Of a DNA stretch of 64,000 bases, positions 1 through 8,380 are shown piece by piece (the stretch's first letter is position 1; every line of letters begins with the position of its first letter). The stretch is from Paenibacillus polygoni (GTDB taxonomy: Bacteria; Bacillota; Bacilli; Paenibacillales; Paenibacillaceae), in assembly GCF_030263935.1 (NCBI RefSeq), contig NZ_CP127162.1, positions 3,357,501-3,421,500 on the forward strand, written 5' to 3'. A program made the position numbers and the translations under genes. The notes beneath the pieces were generated by a model, which had not been told where the DNA came from, searched no databases, and was given only the letters and a program-made list of their open reading frames with translations.

Positions 1-100
1 TAAAACCCTTTACCCGGCTCTTATAATAATAATGTCCGAGTCCCGGCACAAAGTTAAGCAAAAAGGCAAGCAGTTTACTTCTGTCCTGCTCCATATTCAT
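1..100 (-). CDS. Partial membrane-protein gene, N-terminal 33 codons only
   Basis: The reading frame starts at ATG (100-98) and stays open to the window edge. The visible protein begins MNMEQDRSKLLAF and continues into a hydrophobic stretch with NFVPGLGHYYY. A good ribosome-binding site (AAGGAAG) lies 8 nt upstream. The LNFVPGLGHYY type of start is common in small multi-pass membrane proteins of sporulating Firmicutes, but the rest lies outside the window, so the family cannot be fixed. It follows the ECF sigma and anti-sigma genes on the same strand, 40 bp after the anti-sigma stop, so it is probably the third gene of that operon. It was too short to be found by a length-limited ORF search. 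Confidence 0.6.
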   Translation of the reverse strand, partial: MNMEQDRSKLLAFLLNFVPGLGHYYYKSRVKGF

Positions 101-140
101 CTCATTGTCTTCCTTTCTTACATCAAATGGAAATCTATTC

Positions 141-632
141 TTATGGTTTAGGCTTTAACGTATCTAACCAGCCTGTAGCCTTTTTCACCAAAACTTCACT
201 ATAAGGTTGTGCTGTCTGGGTCTCGCTCTTGTATACATTGCCGGGGGCTAACCGATCAAATACACCTGTAGAAATAAAAAGGACTGTTATTGAAGCAGCT
301 ACCGTATAGTGAATCATTTTATGACTGAGCAGATGCTGCCACGAAAGTTTGCCTATTCTCTTCTTCCTTCCTTCTCTTCTCACCATAGAATCAACTTGTT
401 TCATGATCCGCTTGGTAAATACCGTTTGACTATGAATCTCAGGGAAAGTAAACGTCTCGTTGTTGTTTTGGTGAGCCAAATCTTCGTTCTGATTCAATAA
501 CTGAAGAGACATCAGATAGGAGGCAAGCGCTTCTTCATCAGTAAGGAGCTGCTCATCTATCTCTTCTCTCTCCGCCTCGGTTAGTGTCCCTTTGATATAA
601 GCCGTAAAGCGGTCCTCATTTCGGTTATTCAC
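141..632 (-). CDS. Probable membrane anti-sigma factor partner of the ECF sigma factor
   Basis: This 163-residue protein has a charged, helical cytoplasmic N-terminus (about residues 1-100), one membrane segment (about 107-125, HYTVAASITVLFISTGVF) and a short C-terminal tail of about 35 residues expected outside the cell. This is the usual build of an anti-sigma factor that holds an ECF sigma factor at the membrane. It lacks the HxxxCxxC zinc motif seen in the other pair in this window (30.1-31.3 kb), so it is not a ZAS-type anti-sigma factor. Its start overlaps the end of the sigma gene by 8 bp, which implies translational coupling. Function is inferred from architecture and gene pairing rather than from a recognised domain. 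Confidence 0.7.
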   Translation of the reverse strand: MNNRNEDRFTAYIKGTLTEAEREEIDEQLLTDEEALASYLMSLQLLNQNEDLAHQNNNETFTFPEIHSQTVFTKRIMKQVDSMVRREGRKKRIGKLSWQHLLSHKMIHYTVAASITVLFISTGVFDRLAPGNVYKSETQTAQPYSEVLVKKATGWLDTLKPKP

Positions 633-1176
633 GCCATTCTTTCTCCTTCCAATGTTGCCTTATCCATATTCTCGCTCGGTATAACCTGGATTCGACGGTT
701 TTCACAGCAATATTGCATTCCTCGGCTATCTGCTCATAATTGTTTTCCTTTAGGTAATAGAGAATGATAATATCACGATACTTGGGAGGAAGCATTCTGA
801 TTTTTTTCAGCAATTCTTGTTTTTTTTCTTTCTTAAGCAATTGATACACCGTATCCGCCTGCCGGTCAGGTATATGTATTACCTCGTTTTCATGTCCTGC
901 TTCGGTTATGACTCTTCGGCTGGCTTTCCTTTTCATATCAATCGCTTTATTCAGTGCAATTCGTGTAATCCAAGTCTTAAACCCTTCCGATCGGTACTGG
1001 GGGAGAGATTTAAAGATTTGAACGAAAGCTTCCTGTGCAGCATCCTCCGCATCCTGAACATGATGAAGAACAGAATACGTAACTTGAAAAATATGTTTAC
1101 TGTATTGATTAATAAGTTCATGGTATTTCGCATGATCTCCTTGCACAATGTCTTCAATCAATCTTGCTTCATCAAT
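625..1176 (-). CDS. ECF-type RNA polymerase sigma factor (sigma-70 family)
   Basis: The protein has sigma region 2 with the core-binding DAEDAAQEAFVQIFK motif and region 4 with a helix-turn-helix near the C-terminus (YEQIAEECNIAVKTVESRL). Length and content fit an ECF sigma factor. The start is a problem. A long version would begin at TTG 1233, but no ribosome-binding site precedes it. A strong AAGGAGG lies 9 nt before an ATT codon at 1176-1174, which gives (M)DEARLIEDIVQGDH, a normal ECF beginning. There is no ATG, GTG or TTG in that frame near the Shine-Dalgarno sequence. I therefore chose the ATT start, with modest confidence in the exact codon. It is followed by an overlapping anti-sigma gene. 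ECF regulons of this kind answer envelope or stress signals, but the signal cannot be read from the sequence. Confidence 0.85.
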   Translation of the reverse strand: MDEARLIEDIVQGDHAKYHELINQYSKHIFQVTYSVLHHVQDAEDAAQEAFVQIFKSLPQYRSEGFKTWITRIALNKAIDMKRKASRRVITEAGHENEVIHIPDRQADTVYQLLKKEKKQELLKKIRMLPPKYRDIIILYYLKENNYEQIAEECNIAVKTVESRLYRARIWIRQHWKEKEWRE

Positions 1177-1301
1177 GGTCTCTCTCCTCCTTCCCCATAT
1201 AAATAGACGTATGAACGAAGCGCACCCCTGCAATTTTCAGATAAAATAAATTATTTTTTTGAATTCGATCCATCTTTCCTTCTTATTATCGCGAAAAGAA
1301 C

Positions 1302-1333
1302 AAAAAAAGGCACCCCTTATAAAGGAGTGCCTT
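1302..1333 (-). terminator. Intrinsic terminator after dnaD
   Basis: On the minus strand AAGGCACTCC is followed by a short loop, the matching GGGGTGCCTT arm and a run of T. It lies 16 bp past the dnaD stop and separates dnaD from the sigma factor gene. Confidence 0.85.
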
Positions 1334-1348
1334 ATATAACCTATATGA

Positions 1349-2056
1349 TTAACGTCCACCACTACGGAAGCGGGCGGCGTATGCTTTTACATCCTCGGTT
1401 GTTTTAACTCTATTGCGGCTCCATTCCAGTAATATACGATCAATATATCTGAAATGTACTTTTCCAGCAAACACAGCTTCTTTCAGAGCAAGCAATATCA
1501 ACTCTTCAGGGTATCGATCCTGATCGATCCAGCCAGAGATCGTTTCATATTCCATAGGAGATAGAGGTCTGCCGAACTCATTCTCAAAAACTCGGAACAT
1601 ATTACGTTCTTCAGCTTCTTCCATCGTTTGTTTTGCCTTCTGCTGATAAGGGTATGCTGCTGATTTTCGAGCAACCGCTGGGGAAGATGATTCTTCTTGA
1701 AGACATTCCGCAAGTTTTACATATAATCCAAGCACATTATAACGCTCATATTGTATGCCGCTCGCTTTATCTAAATCTTCGTCTATACTAACAAAACCAT
1801 CTCTCATCAGCCTCTGCAAGCCACGAGCAACCTGTTCCGGCGGTATGTTCATTCGAACTGCCAATTCCTCAAGCGTCGGAAAATCATTTCCTTCCAGCTG
1901 TTGAAATGATATCAGATGTTGGATTAGAAGCATCTCTCCATCTGACAAACCAAGCCGGGTGTAATAACGGAGCAGTGCATAAGGAAGTTGAACGCTCCCC
2001 ATAGACATCCCGTAAGCAATACCTTTCACCCATGTACCCTCACCTGGTTCGCTCAT
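1349..2056 (-). CDS. dnaD: DnaD-family replication initiation protein
   Basis: In Bacillus, DnaD helps remodel DNA and load the replicative helicase at oriC and at restarted forks. This 235-residue protein has an N-terminal winged-helix oligomerisation domain (about residues 20-125, with GLSDGEMLLIQHLISFQ and a second helix set around PTLEELAVRMN). After a linker comes the C-terminal DnaB/DnaD-like domain (about 150-220) with the conserved FGRPLSPMEYETI and FRYIDRILLEW elements. Length and domain order match B. subtilis DnaD. It starts at ATG with AGGAGG 8 nt upstream. It lies 20 bp after asnS on the same strand, as in B. subtilis (asnS-dnaD). The usual next gene, nth, is not present here. 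A terminator and a sigma-factor operon follow instead. Confidence 0.92.
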   Translation of the reverse strand: MSEPGEGTWVKGIAYGMSMGSVQLPYALLRYYTRLGLSDGEMLLIQHLISFQQLEGNDFPTLEELAVRMNIPPEQVARGLQRLMRDGFVSIDEDLDKASGIQYERYNVLGLYVKLAECLQEESSSPAVARKSAAYPYQQKAKQTMEEAEERNMFRVFENEFGRPLSPMEYETISGWIDQDRYPEELILLALKEAVFAGKVHFRYIDRILLEWSRNRVKTTEDVKAYAARFRSGGR

Positions 2057-2076
2057 TTACATACCTCCTAGGGTCC

Positions 2077-3372
2077 TTACGGATAAAGACGATACAGTGT
2101 GCGTGGGAATGGGATGGTTTCACGTACATGATCAAGTCCGCAAATCCAAGCTACTGTACGTTCAAGTCCAAGACCAAATCCGGAGTGAGGAACAGATCCA
2201 TAGGTGCGAAGATCCAAGTACCACTGATAAGCTTCCCGGGAAAGATTATGTTCTTCAAAACGCTCTTCCATCAGTTTCGGATCGTCAATACGCTGGGAGC
2301 CGCCAATAATTTCGCCGTATCCTTCCGGTGCGATCATGTCTGCACATAATACCACTTCTGGACGGTTCGGATCTGGTTTCATATAGAAAGCTTTAATTCC
2401 TGCTGGATAGTGAGTAATGAATACAGGTTTGTCGTATTTTTCGGCAATCGCTGTTTCATGAGGAGCACCAAAATCTTCACCCCATGGAATATCAAAACCT
2501 TCTCCTTGCAGGAAGGTAATTGCTTCATCATAAGTAATACGCGGGAATGGAGCTTTGATATTCTCGAGTTTAGAGATATCACGGCCAATGCTTTCCAGCT
2601 CTTTACGGCAGTTTTTCACTACCGACTGTACTACGTGTGAAATGAACTCTTCCTGAATACGCAAGCTTTCTTCATGATCCACAAATGCCATTTCCGGTTC
2701 AATCATCCAGAACTCAATCAAGTGACGGCGAGTTTTGGATTTTTCTGCACGGAAAGTAGGACCAAAGGAATACACTTTACCAAGCGCCATGGCAGCTGCT
2801 TCCATATAAAGCTGACCGCTTTGTGTCAGGTATGCATCTTCATCAAAGTATTTGATGTGGAACAGGTTCGTTGTTCCTTCAGCAGAAGAAGGTGTCAGGA
2901 TCGGAGGATCTACAATCGTAAATCCATTGGTATCAAAATACTCCTGAACTGCGCGGATAATTTCCGCACGAATCACCATAATTGCACGCTGTTTGTTCGA
3001 ACGAAGCCACAGGTGGCGATGATCCATCAAGAAATCAACACCGTGTTCTTTCGGCGTAATGGGATAATTTTCAGTTAAATGAATAATTTCAATTCCTGTA
3101 ACTGTAAGTTCATATCCAGACTGGCTGCGCGGCTCTTCACGAACCACCCCTGTTACATAAAGTGAACTTTCTTGGGTGAGGCTTTTCGCGTTGTTCCAAA
3201 TTTCTTCAGAAACTTCACTCTTCACCACGACCCCCTGGATATAGCCTGTACCGTCGCGAAGCTGTAAAAATTGTATTTTACCGCTGGAGCGCTTGTTATT
3301 GACCCAAGCACCGATCGTTACTGTTTCTCCAACGTGCTTGCTGACATTGCGAATGTCACTTTTCGTGCTCAT
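2077..3372 (-). CDS. asnS: Asparagine--tRNA ligase
   Basis: Class IIb aminoacyl-tRNA synthetase that charges tRNA-Asn. The 431-residue protein has an N-terminal OB-fold anticodon-binding domain (about 1-110, [26 protein letters not shown]) and a class II catalytic core. The core contains motif 2 ([19 protein letters not shown]) and motif 3 near the C-terminus ([15 protein letters not shown]). The [13 protein letters not shown] sequence and the length fit AsnRS better than AspRS. It begins at ATG after GGGAG. It is 30 bp downstream of ackA and 20 bp upstream of dnaD, so these may be cotranscribed. In B. subtilis aspB precedes asnS. Here ackA takes that place. Confidence 0.97.
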   Translation of the reverse strand: MSTKSDIRNVSKHVGETVTIGAWVNNKRSSGKIQFLQLRDGTGYIQGVVVKSEVSEEIWNNAKSLTQESSLYVTGVVREEPRSQSGYELTVTGIEIIHLTENYPITPKEHGVDFLMDHRHLWLRSNKQRAIMVIRAEIIRAVQEYFDTNGFTIVDPPILTPSSAEGTTNLFHIKYFDEDAYLTQSGQLYMEAAAMALGKVYSFGPTFRAEKSKTRRHLIEFWMIEPEMAFVDHEESLRIQEEFISHVVQSVVKNCRKELESIGRDISKLENIKAPFPRITYDEAITFLQGEGFDIPWGEDFGAPHETAIAEKYDKPVFITHYPAGIKAFYMKPDPNRPEVVLCADMIAPEGYGEIIGGSQRIDDPKLMEERFEEHNLSREAYQWYLDLRTYGSVPHSGFGLGLERTVAWICGLDHVRETIPFPRTLYRLYP

Positions 3373-3402
3373 TCTGATCTCTCCCTGCTTATATATTATT
3401 AA

Positions 3403-4608
3403 TTATTGAGTTGCTTCTACAATACGATGTGTATCGCGTGCAATCACAAGTTCTTCATTCGTTGGAATGACGAGAACTTCTACTTTGGAATTTGTTGAAG
3501 AGATACGGCGCGGCTCACCAGAACGGATTTTATTCAGCTCTTCGTCTACTTCAACACCAAGATAAGTAAGCTGCTCAAGAACACGCTGACGAAGCACAAC
3601 AGAATTCTCTCCAACCCCTGCTGTAAAGACGATAACATCCACACCGTTCATCGCTGCAGCATAGGAACCAATGTATTTACGAAGACGGTACTCATACATA
3701 TTGAAAGCAAGTGTAGAGTTTGGCTCACCGTTCTCCATTCCTTCTGTAATCTCACGCATGTCACTGCTGATACCGGAGATGGCAAGCAGTCCACTATGTT
3801 TATTAAGCATCGAATTCACTTCGTTAATCGTAAGCTCTTCTTTGTTCATTACATAAGGTACAATCGCTGGATCGAGATCCCCGCTGCGTGTTCCCATCAT
3901 CAGACCTTCAAGAGGAGTCATACCCATGGAAGTATCAACGGAAACCCCATTTTTCACTGCTGTTAAGCTGCCTCCGTTACCTACGTGACATGTAATGATC
4001 TTCAGGTCTTCGATCGGACGATTAAGGAATTCAGCAGCTGCTTTACTTACAAAATCGTGGGAAGTACCGTGTGCACCATAACGACGTACTTTGTACTTGT
4101 TATAAAGTACACGTGGAATAGCATACAGGTATGCATGTTCAGGCATGGTTTGATGGAACGCAGTATCAAATACGACAACCTGCGGGATCCCCGGCATATT
4201 TAGCTCTGCAGCGTTAATTCCCATCATTGCTGCTGGGTTATGAAGCGGAGCAAGGTCGATCAGACGACGGATCTCAGCTTTTACTTCGTCTGTTACAAGA
4301 GCAGATTCTTTAAAAGCTTCCCCGCCGTGTACTACGCGGTGACCTACTGCTTGAATTTCTGAAATCGAGCTCATTACACCGTGTTCTTCATGAGTCAATT
4401 TGTCGAGCACTTTACGAATAGCAGTATTGTGCTCAAGAATTTCACTAACTTCTGTAATTTCTTCTTTGCCTGTAGGTTTGTGATTCAAAATGGAAGAATC
4501 CATACCAATCCGTTCTACAAGTCCTTTTGCAAGAACAGATTCATTCGTCATGTCATATACTTGATATTTCAGAGAAGAACTCCCTGAATTGATAACTAAA
4601 ATTTTCAT
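3403..4608 (-). CDS. ackA: Acetate kinase
   Basis: Converts acetyl phosphate and ADP to acetate and ATP, the substrate-level phosphorylation step of overflow metabolism. The 401-residue protein has the family signatures at the N-terminus (KILVINSGSSSLKYQVYD) and in the middle (FDTAFHQTMPEHAYLYA). Also present are the RRYGAHGTSHDFVS segment, the phosphate-binding HVGNGGSL and the GTRSGDLDPAIV block. All expected catalytic regions are present and the length is typical. The start ATG overlaps the stop of the preceding dehydrogenase gene (ATGA), so the two are translationally coupled. The usual partner pta is not in the window. Confidence 0.97.
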   Translation of the reverse strand: MKILVINSGSSSLKYQVYDMTNESVLAKGLVERIGMDSSILNHKPTGKEEITEVSEILEHNTAIRKVLDKLTHEEHGVMSSISEIQAVGHRVVHGGEAFKESALVTDEVKAEIRRLIDLAPLHNPAAMMGINAAELNMPGIPQVVVFDTAFHQTMPEHAYLYAIPRVLYNKYKVRRYGAHGTSHDFVSKAAAEFLNRPIEDLKIITCHVGNGGSLTAVKNGVSVDTSMGMTPLEGLMMGTRSGDLDPAIVPYVMNKEELTINEVNSMLNKHSGLLAISGISSDMREITEGMENGEPNSTLAFNMYEYRLRKYIGSYAAAMNGVDVIVFTAGVGENSVVLRQRVLEQLTYLGVEVDEELNKIRSGEPRRISSTNSKVEVLVIPTNEELVIARDTHRIVEATQ

Positions 4609-5477
4609 ACTCGGTCACCATCCTTGTCGTACTTGAAGAAGCCCTCTCCTGTTTTTACGCCGAGTTGTCCAGCGCGAACCATTTTTTTCAAAACAGTAGA
4701 TGGTCTATATTTCAGTTCACCAAATTCGCGGAACATTCCATCCAGCGCTGCATGAACAGAATCAAGTCCGAAACGATCCGCCATTTCAAGCGGTCCATGT
4801 TGGAATTTGTAACCAATACGTACCGCTTCATCGATATCTTCTGCAGAAGCAACTCCCTCTTCAAGCAAATGAAGAGCTTCGTTAATGTGCAGGCAGATTA
4901 GACGAGAAGTAACAAATCCTGGGGACTCATAAACCATGATCCCTTTTTTGCCAAGCACTTCTTCAGCAAATTGTTTTGTTGCGTTGAACGTTTCATCAGA
5001 AGTTTTAAGACCACGAATAATTTCAACCATATCAATGCTGGAAACCGGATGTGTCCAGTGAAGCCCGATCATACGTTCAGGTGAGTTAGTTGCACTTGCA
5101 AGTTCCGTCAAGCTAAGAGTAGAAGTATTACTAGTCAGAATGATATCAGTACCGATTACTTCTTCCAGTTTTCTAAAGAGAACTTTTTTCTCTTCCAAAT
5201 CTTCCGTAATGGTCTCTATGATTAAATCACATACAGAAAGTTCCTCATAACTTGTCGTTTTATGAATTCTGGACAAGATTAATTTTTTCTCTGCTTGAGT
5301 GATAGCCCACTTCTCTAATTTCTTATCAAGTCCTGTTTCAATCATTTCTACTGAATGATCTAATTTCTCAGGGGTTTGTTCTACGAGCAAGACGTCGAGG
5401 CCTTTGGCTGCAAGCATCTCTGCAATACCTTGGCCCATTGTACCTCCGCCGATAACTCCTATTTTTTTAAACAACAT
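4605..5477 (-). CDS. hbd: 3-hydroxyacyl-CoA (3-hydroxybutyryl-CoA) dehydrogenase
   Basis: NAD(P)-dependent dehydrogenase that interconverts 3-hydroxyacyl-CoA and 3-oxoacyl-CoA, with acetoacetyl-CoA the likely substrate. From the chosen start the protein is 290 residues, the usual length for Hbd/PaaH-type single-domain enzymes. It opens with the Rossmann motif IGVIGGGTMGQGIA. The catalytic His-Glu region is visible (GLHWTHPVSSIDMVEIIRG, with the SNTSTLS substrate loop before it). The C-terminal helical domain ends in the family motif LGVKTGEGFFKY. I chose ATG at 5477 because the upstream 21 codons lack family similarity, and a GGAG lies about 9 nt before this ATG. The gene overlaps ackA by 4 bp. 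Which hydroxyacyl-CoA it uses is inferred from family only. Confidence 0.9.
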   Translation of the reverse strand: MLFKKIGVIGGGTMGQGIAEMLAAKGLDVLLVEQTPEKLDHSVEMIETGLDKKLEKWAITQAEKKLILSRIHKTTSYEELSVCDLIIETITEDLEEKKVLFRKLEEVIGTDIILTSNTSTLSLTELASATNSPERMIGLHWTHPVSSIDMVEIIRGLKTSDETFNATKQFAEEVLGKKGIMVYESPGFVTSRLICLHINEALHLLEEGVASAEDIDEAVRIGYKFQHGPLEMADRFGLDSVHAALDGMFREFGELKYRPSTVLKKMVRAGQLGVKTGEGFFKYDKDGDRV

Positions 5478-5594
5478 GGTTACTGCTCCATCCCTTTCTT
5501 GGTCTCTAGTAATATTTTGTATTCTTCTTTGTCGAAACATGAAGAATACATTTTATGACCCAACATCTAATAATATCTTAGCATGAAACAAAAG

Positions 5595-5629
5595 TAAAAA
5601 AAAATAACCAGCATCATAGATTATGCTGG
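5595..5629 (-). terminator. Intrinsic terminator overlapping the end of the FtsH-like gene
   Basis: On the minus strand CCAGCAT and ATGCTGG form a stem, followed by TTATTTTTTTTT. The 5' arm of the stem includes the last codons and the stop of the FtsH-like gene (stop at 5623-5621). Confidence 0.8.
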
Positions 5630-7123
5630 CAATAATGTACTTTCTTTGAATAATTTGCGAAATTCATCACCAGATAACACTTCTTCTTTAAGCAGGATAC
5701 TTAAGGATTGATCAAAGATAGGACCGTGATCAATGAGCAGCTGTTTGGTACGGGAGAAAAGTTCATTTAATATCGCTGCGTTTTCTTTCGACATGTCCGC
5801 TTGAGAGACCATCTCCAGATGCACGATTCCGAGTTCTGTAAGTCCAGAGCTGATCATGGTCTTGACTATATCTAACGCTTGCTCAAAATCATTTCTCGAA
5901 CCCGTACTGCGGCCCCCGTAGTAAATTTCCTCTGCTGCCGCACCGCCAAGCGCAATCATAATTTGAGCTTCTAAAAAGTCTTTGGTGTATAAGTATTGTT
6001 CTACTTGCGGGTTATGTCTTACATAGCCTAACGCTTGTCCACGCGGGCTTAATGCAACTTGTCCCACACTATTTGGACGTACAGCTTCTGCCGCAATGGC
6101 ATGTCCTAATTCGTGTACGGCTACCCGTTTTTTCTCGTCTTCATTTGATTCTCTGTCTGTTTTTTCACCCATCATCACCTTATCAATGGCCATGGATAGA
6201 TGTTTTTGTGTAATGTACTGGCTATCATCCCGCATCGCATAGATCGCTGCTTCGTTCATTAGACTTTCCAGTTGTGCGCCAGAGAAGCCATAGGATTCTT
6301 CTGCAATTTTGTCCATGTTAATGTTTTTATCGAGCGGCTTGTTTTTGGCATGCAGTTCAAGAATGTGTCTGCGTCCTTTTTTATCTGGCAAGTCCACTTG
6401 TATATGTCTATCAAAACGTCCTGGGCGAAGCAAAGCGCTGTCCAGCATTTCTTTACGGTTGGTTGCAGCTATGATTAGAATACGCGGCGCATCTGATGTA
6501 TAAATCCCATCCATTTCCGTCAGAAGCTGGTTCAGGGTCTGATCGTATTCACGTTGTTGCCCGCCTTCTCGCTTACCGCCAATAACATCGATCTCATCAA
6601 TAAAAATAATTGCATTTTCTTTGTTTTCCTTGGCTGCTCGTGTTCTCGCGTCACGGAATAACTCCCGAACACGGCCCGCACCTACACCTACATACATCTC
6701 TACAAATTCACTGCCTGATGTAGCAATAAACACGGAATTCGTGTAATGTGCTGCTGCTTTGGCCATAAGTGTCTTACCTGTTCCCGGAGGTCCGGTTAAC
6801 AAGATTCCTTTTAAGGGACGGATACCAAATTTCTGTATTTCCTCATGTCTGATTAAAAAATCAAGAGCCTCTCTAAGCTCCTGTTTCGCACTATCTTGAC
6901 CGCCTATTTCCTCAAAAGTGAGCTTCGGCGGACCTGCCTTTTTTCGTTTTCTTTCACTGCTTGCACCGACGGTCAGACCGCCGCGCATCTGCATGAGAAG
7001 AAATACACCTCCAACAAGAAGACCCATAAGCAATAAAGGAACTACATTTACCCCGATATAGACGAGAAATAAAATGATGACGGGCGTTGCTCCAATCAAG
7101 ATTTCCTTGGTCCATTTAGGCAT
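5621..7123 (-). CDS. Short FtsH-like membrane AAA+ zinc metalloprotease
   Basis: This 500-residue protein has the complete cytoplasmic machinery of FtsH. The Walker A GPPGTGKT is at 111-118, Walker B IIFIDEID at 172-179, the second region of homology (LLRPGRFDR) at about 231-239, and the zinc-protease motif HELGH at 337-341. A downstream acidic zinc-ligand region (RNDFEQALDI) is also present. The N-terminus has two closely spaced hydrophobic segments (about 8-28 and 29-46) and no roughly 75-residue external domain between them, unlike classical FtsH. It is therefore probably a paralog and not the housekeeping ftsH. It follows a membrane-anchored protein gene with an 8-bp overlap, so the two products probably act together. 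Its ribosome-binding site lies inside the end of that gene. Targets are unknown. Confidence 0.88.
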   Translation of the reverse strand: MPKWTKEILIGATPVIILFLVYIGVNVVPLLLMGLLVGGVFLLMQMRGGLTVGASSERKRKKAGPPKLTFEEIGGQDSAKQELREALDFLIRHEEIQKFGIRPLKGILLTGPPGTGKTLMAKAAAHYTNSVFIATSGSEFVEMYVGVGAGRVRELFRDARTRAAKENKENAIIFIDEIDVIGGKREGGQQREYDQTLNQLLTEMDGIYTSDAPRILIIAATNRKEMLDSALLRPGRFDRHIQVDLPDKKGRRHILELHAKNKPLDKNINMDKIAEESYGFSGAQLESLMNEAAIYAMRDDSQYITQKHLSMAIDKVMMGEKTDRESNEDEKKRVAVHELGHAIAAEAVRPNSVGQVALSPRGQALGYVRHNPQVEQYLYTKDFLEAQIMIALGGAAAEEIYYGGRSTGSRNDFEQALDIVKTMISSGLTELGIVHLEMVSQADMSKENAAILNELFSRTKQLLIDHGPIFDQSLSILLKEEVLSGDEFRKLFKESTLLPA

Positions 7124-7643
7124 TTGGCCATACCCCCATCGTTGCCGACTGCCGCGGCAAAATAATAAACTTGCTAGCTTCTCCGTCAGATAAACTTACA
7201 TACACATTCTGATCATCCATATCGTAATCTACTTGTATGCTGCCGTCGCTCATTTTCTGCAGTTCTTCAGGAATCTGCGTATATTGTCTTGTTTCCATTG
7301 CTTCTGCTACCGTAAATAAGGCACTTGACCAAAATTCGTCGAGTTCCTCTGTAGAATGATTTTTGACGTCAAGTTTAAGTTTCTTTCCCTTTAAATACGG
7401 ATTTCCATCTGTATGAATAAGTTCAACTAGACCCCTAAGATTCGTTTGAGGTTCCAAATCGAGATTCAAAGTCACTTCCTTTGGGTTAATATCTATTTGA
7501 ACATTGTTGACACCCTCGTATGTTGATACCAATTTGTCAATTGGTTTAATCATAGCCACCTGACGGTAGGCAAACCAGCCTCCAAACAACAATGTAGCAG
7601 TAACGAACAAAGATACTGCAATTGGTATAGGACGCAATTTCAA
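7116..7643 (-). CDS. Membrane-anchored protein of unknown function, partner of the FtsH-like protease
   Basis: A 175-residue protein with a hydrophobic N-terminal segment (about 6-27), which may be a membrane anchor or an uncleaved signal. A polar domain with no cysteines and no motif I recognise follows. The domain contains alternating beta-like segments (VQIDINPKEVTLNLDLEP). It begins at TTG with GGGAGG 7 nt upstream. Its 3' end overlaps the FtsH-like gene by 8 bp. The coupled, two-gene layout suggests that it supplies the external domain missing from the protease, or is an adaptor or substrate. That is inference only. No promoter could be fixed in the AT-rich 190 bp upstream. Confidence 0.75.
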   Translation of the reverse strand: MKLRPIPIAVSLFVTATLLFGGWFAYRQVAMIKPIDKLVSTYEGVNNVQIDINPKEVTLNLDLEPQTNLRGLVELIHTDGNPYLKGKKLKLDVKNHSTEELDEFWSSALFTVAEAMETRQYTQIPEELQKMSDGSIQVDYDMDDQNVYVSLSDGEASKFIILPRQSATMGVWPNA

Positions 7644-7765
7644 GTGACAACCTCCCTTGCTTTTTAGTCTTTTTATTGTTTTTACTGTAAATAAAATCTA
7701 TAAATATAGCATAACATATCGTAAGCATGAAATCTAAACTATGAAATATTTTTCTATGTTACCAC

Positions 7766-7810
7766 ATAAAATACCCCCCGAATGATCTATATCGACCATT
7801 TGGGGGGTAT
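7766..7810 (-). terminator. Intrinsic terminator after the tseB-like gene
   Basis: A long inverted repeat (ATACCCCCC ... GGGGGGTAT, with further pairing inside) is followed on the minus strand by TATTTTAT. It lies 22 bp past the tseB-like stop and insulates the downstream protease pair. Confidence 0.85.
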
Positions 7811-7831
7811 TGGTTATATCTATTTTAATCC

Positions 7832-8350
7832 TTAATCGGGAAGTTGATATCCATTCCCTATTTCAGTTCCATCACTAAATTGGTAGAATCGATACACATA
7901 TTTGCCATCTTGCTTATAAAAGAGCTGCCATACATATGTTTTATTGTAGTAGCTTGGATGCAAATGAATAATCTCTATATTGCCTAACTCTGCAGCGATT
8001 TTGGCGTACATTTCATCTTCAGAGAAACTATTCTCAATGAGTTCAGTATGAACACTATTCTTTCCACTTACTGGTTTATGATCCATTCCGAATCGAACCC
8101 AGACCATAATTGGCTTACTCTCGCTGTTCGTGCCTTCAATCGTCCAATAGATCGACTCTTCTCCCCAAACTGATTTCTGCGTTTTTGTAACGGATGTAAG
8201 CTGTGCCTGCTGCTCTGCAATCGATACCGCCAGGTCTCTTTCTGCCCACTGATCTTTCATTACATAAACATAAAATTGATAAATTCCAAATAAAATTAGT
8301 AATACGGTAAGAATACTAATGTATATCCACTTTTTACGATTTCTCCTCAA
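7832..8350 (-). CDS. tseB: TseB/YpmB-like cell-wall elongation regulator
   Basis: A 172-residue protein with one N-terminal membrane helix (about 8-28) and an extracytoplasmic alpha/beta domain. The segments SIYWTIEGTNSESKPIMVWVRF and YVWQLFYKQDGKYVYRFYQF resemble the tandem DUF5590/PepSY-like fold of B. subtilis YpmB (TseB), which modulates the penicillin-binding protein PBP2A. Gene position supports this. In B. subtilis ypmB lies between dinG and asnS, as here, although intervening genes differ. It begins at TTG with AGGGAG 7 nt upstream. Sequence identity to TseB appears low, so the name rests on fold-like motifs plus synteny. Confidence 0.65.
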   Translation of the reverse strand: MRRNRKKWIYISILTVLLILFGIYQFYVYVMKDQWAERDLAVSIAEQQAQLTSVTKTQKSVWGEESIYWTIEGTNSESKPIMVWVRFGMDHKPVSGKNSVHTELIENSFSEDEMYAKIAAELGNIEIIHLHPSYYNKTYVWQLFYKQDGKYVYRFYQFSDGTEIGNGYQLPD

Positions 8351-8380
8351 GGCGGGACTCCCTTCTCACCCTTCGTTCCG

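Noticed and set aside
4985-5480. Alternative upstream start for the hydroxyacyl-CoA dehydrogenase (to 5540)
   Set aside because: The extra 21 residues have no family similarity and precede the Rossmann motif by too many residues.
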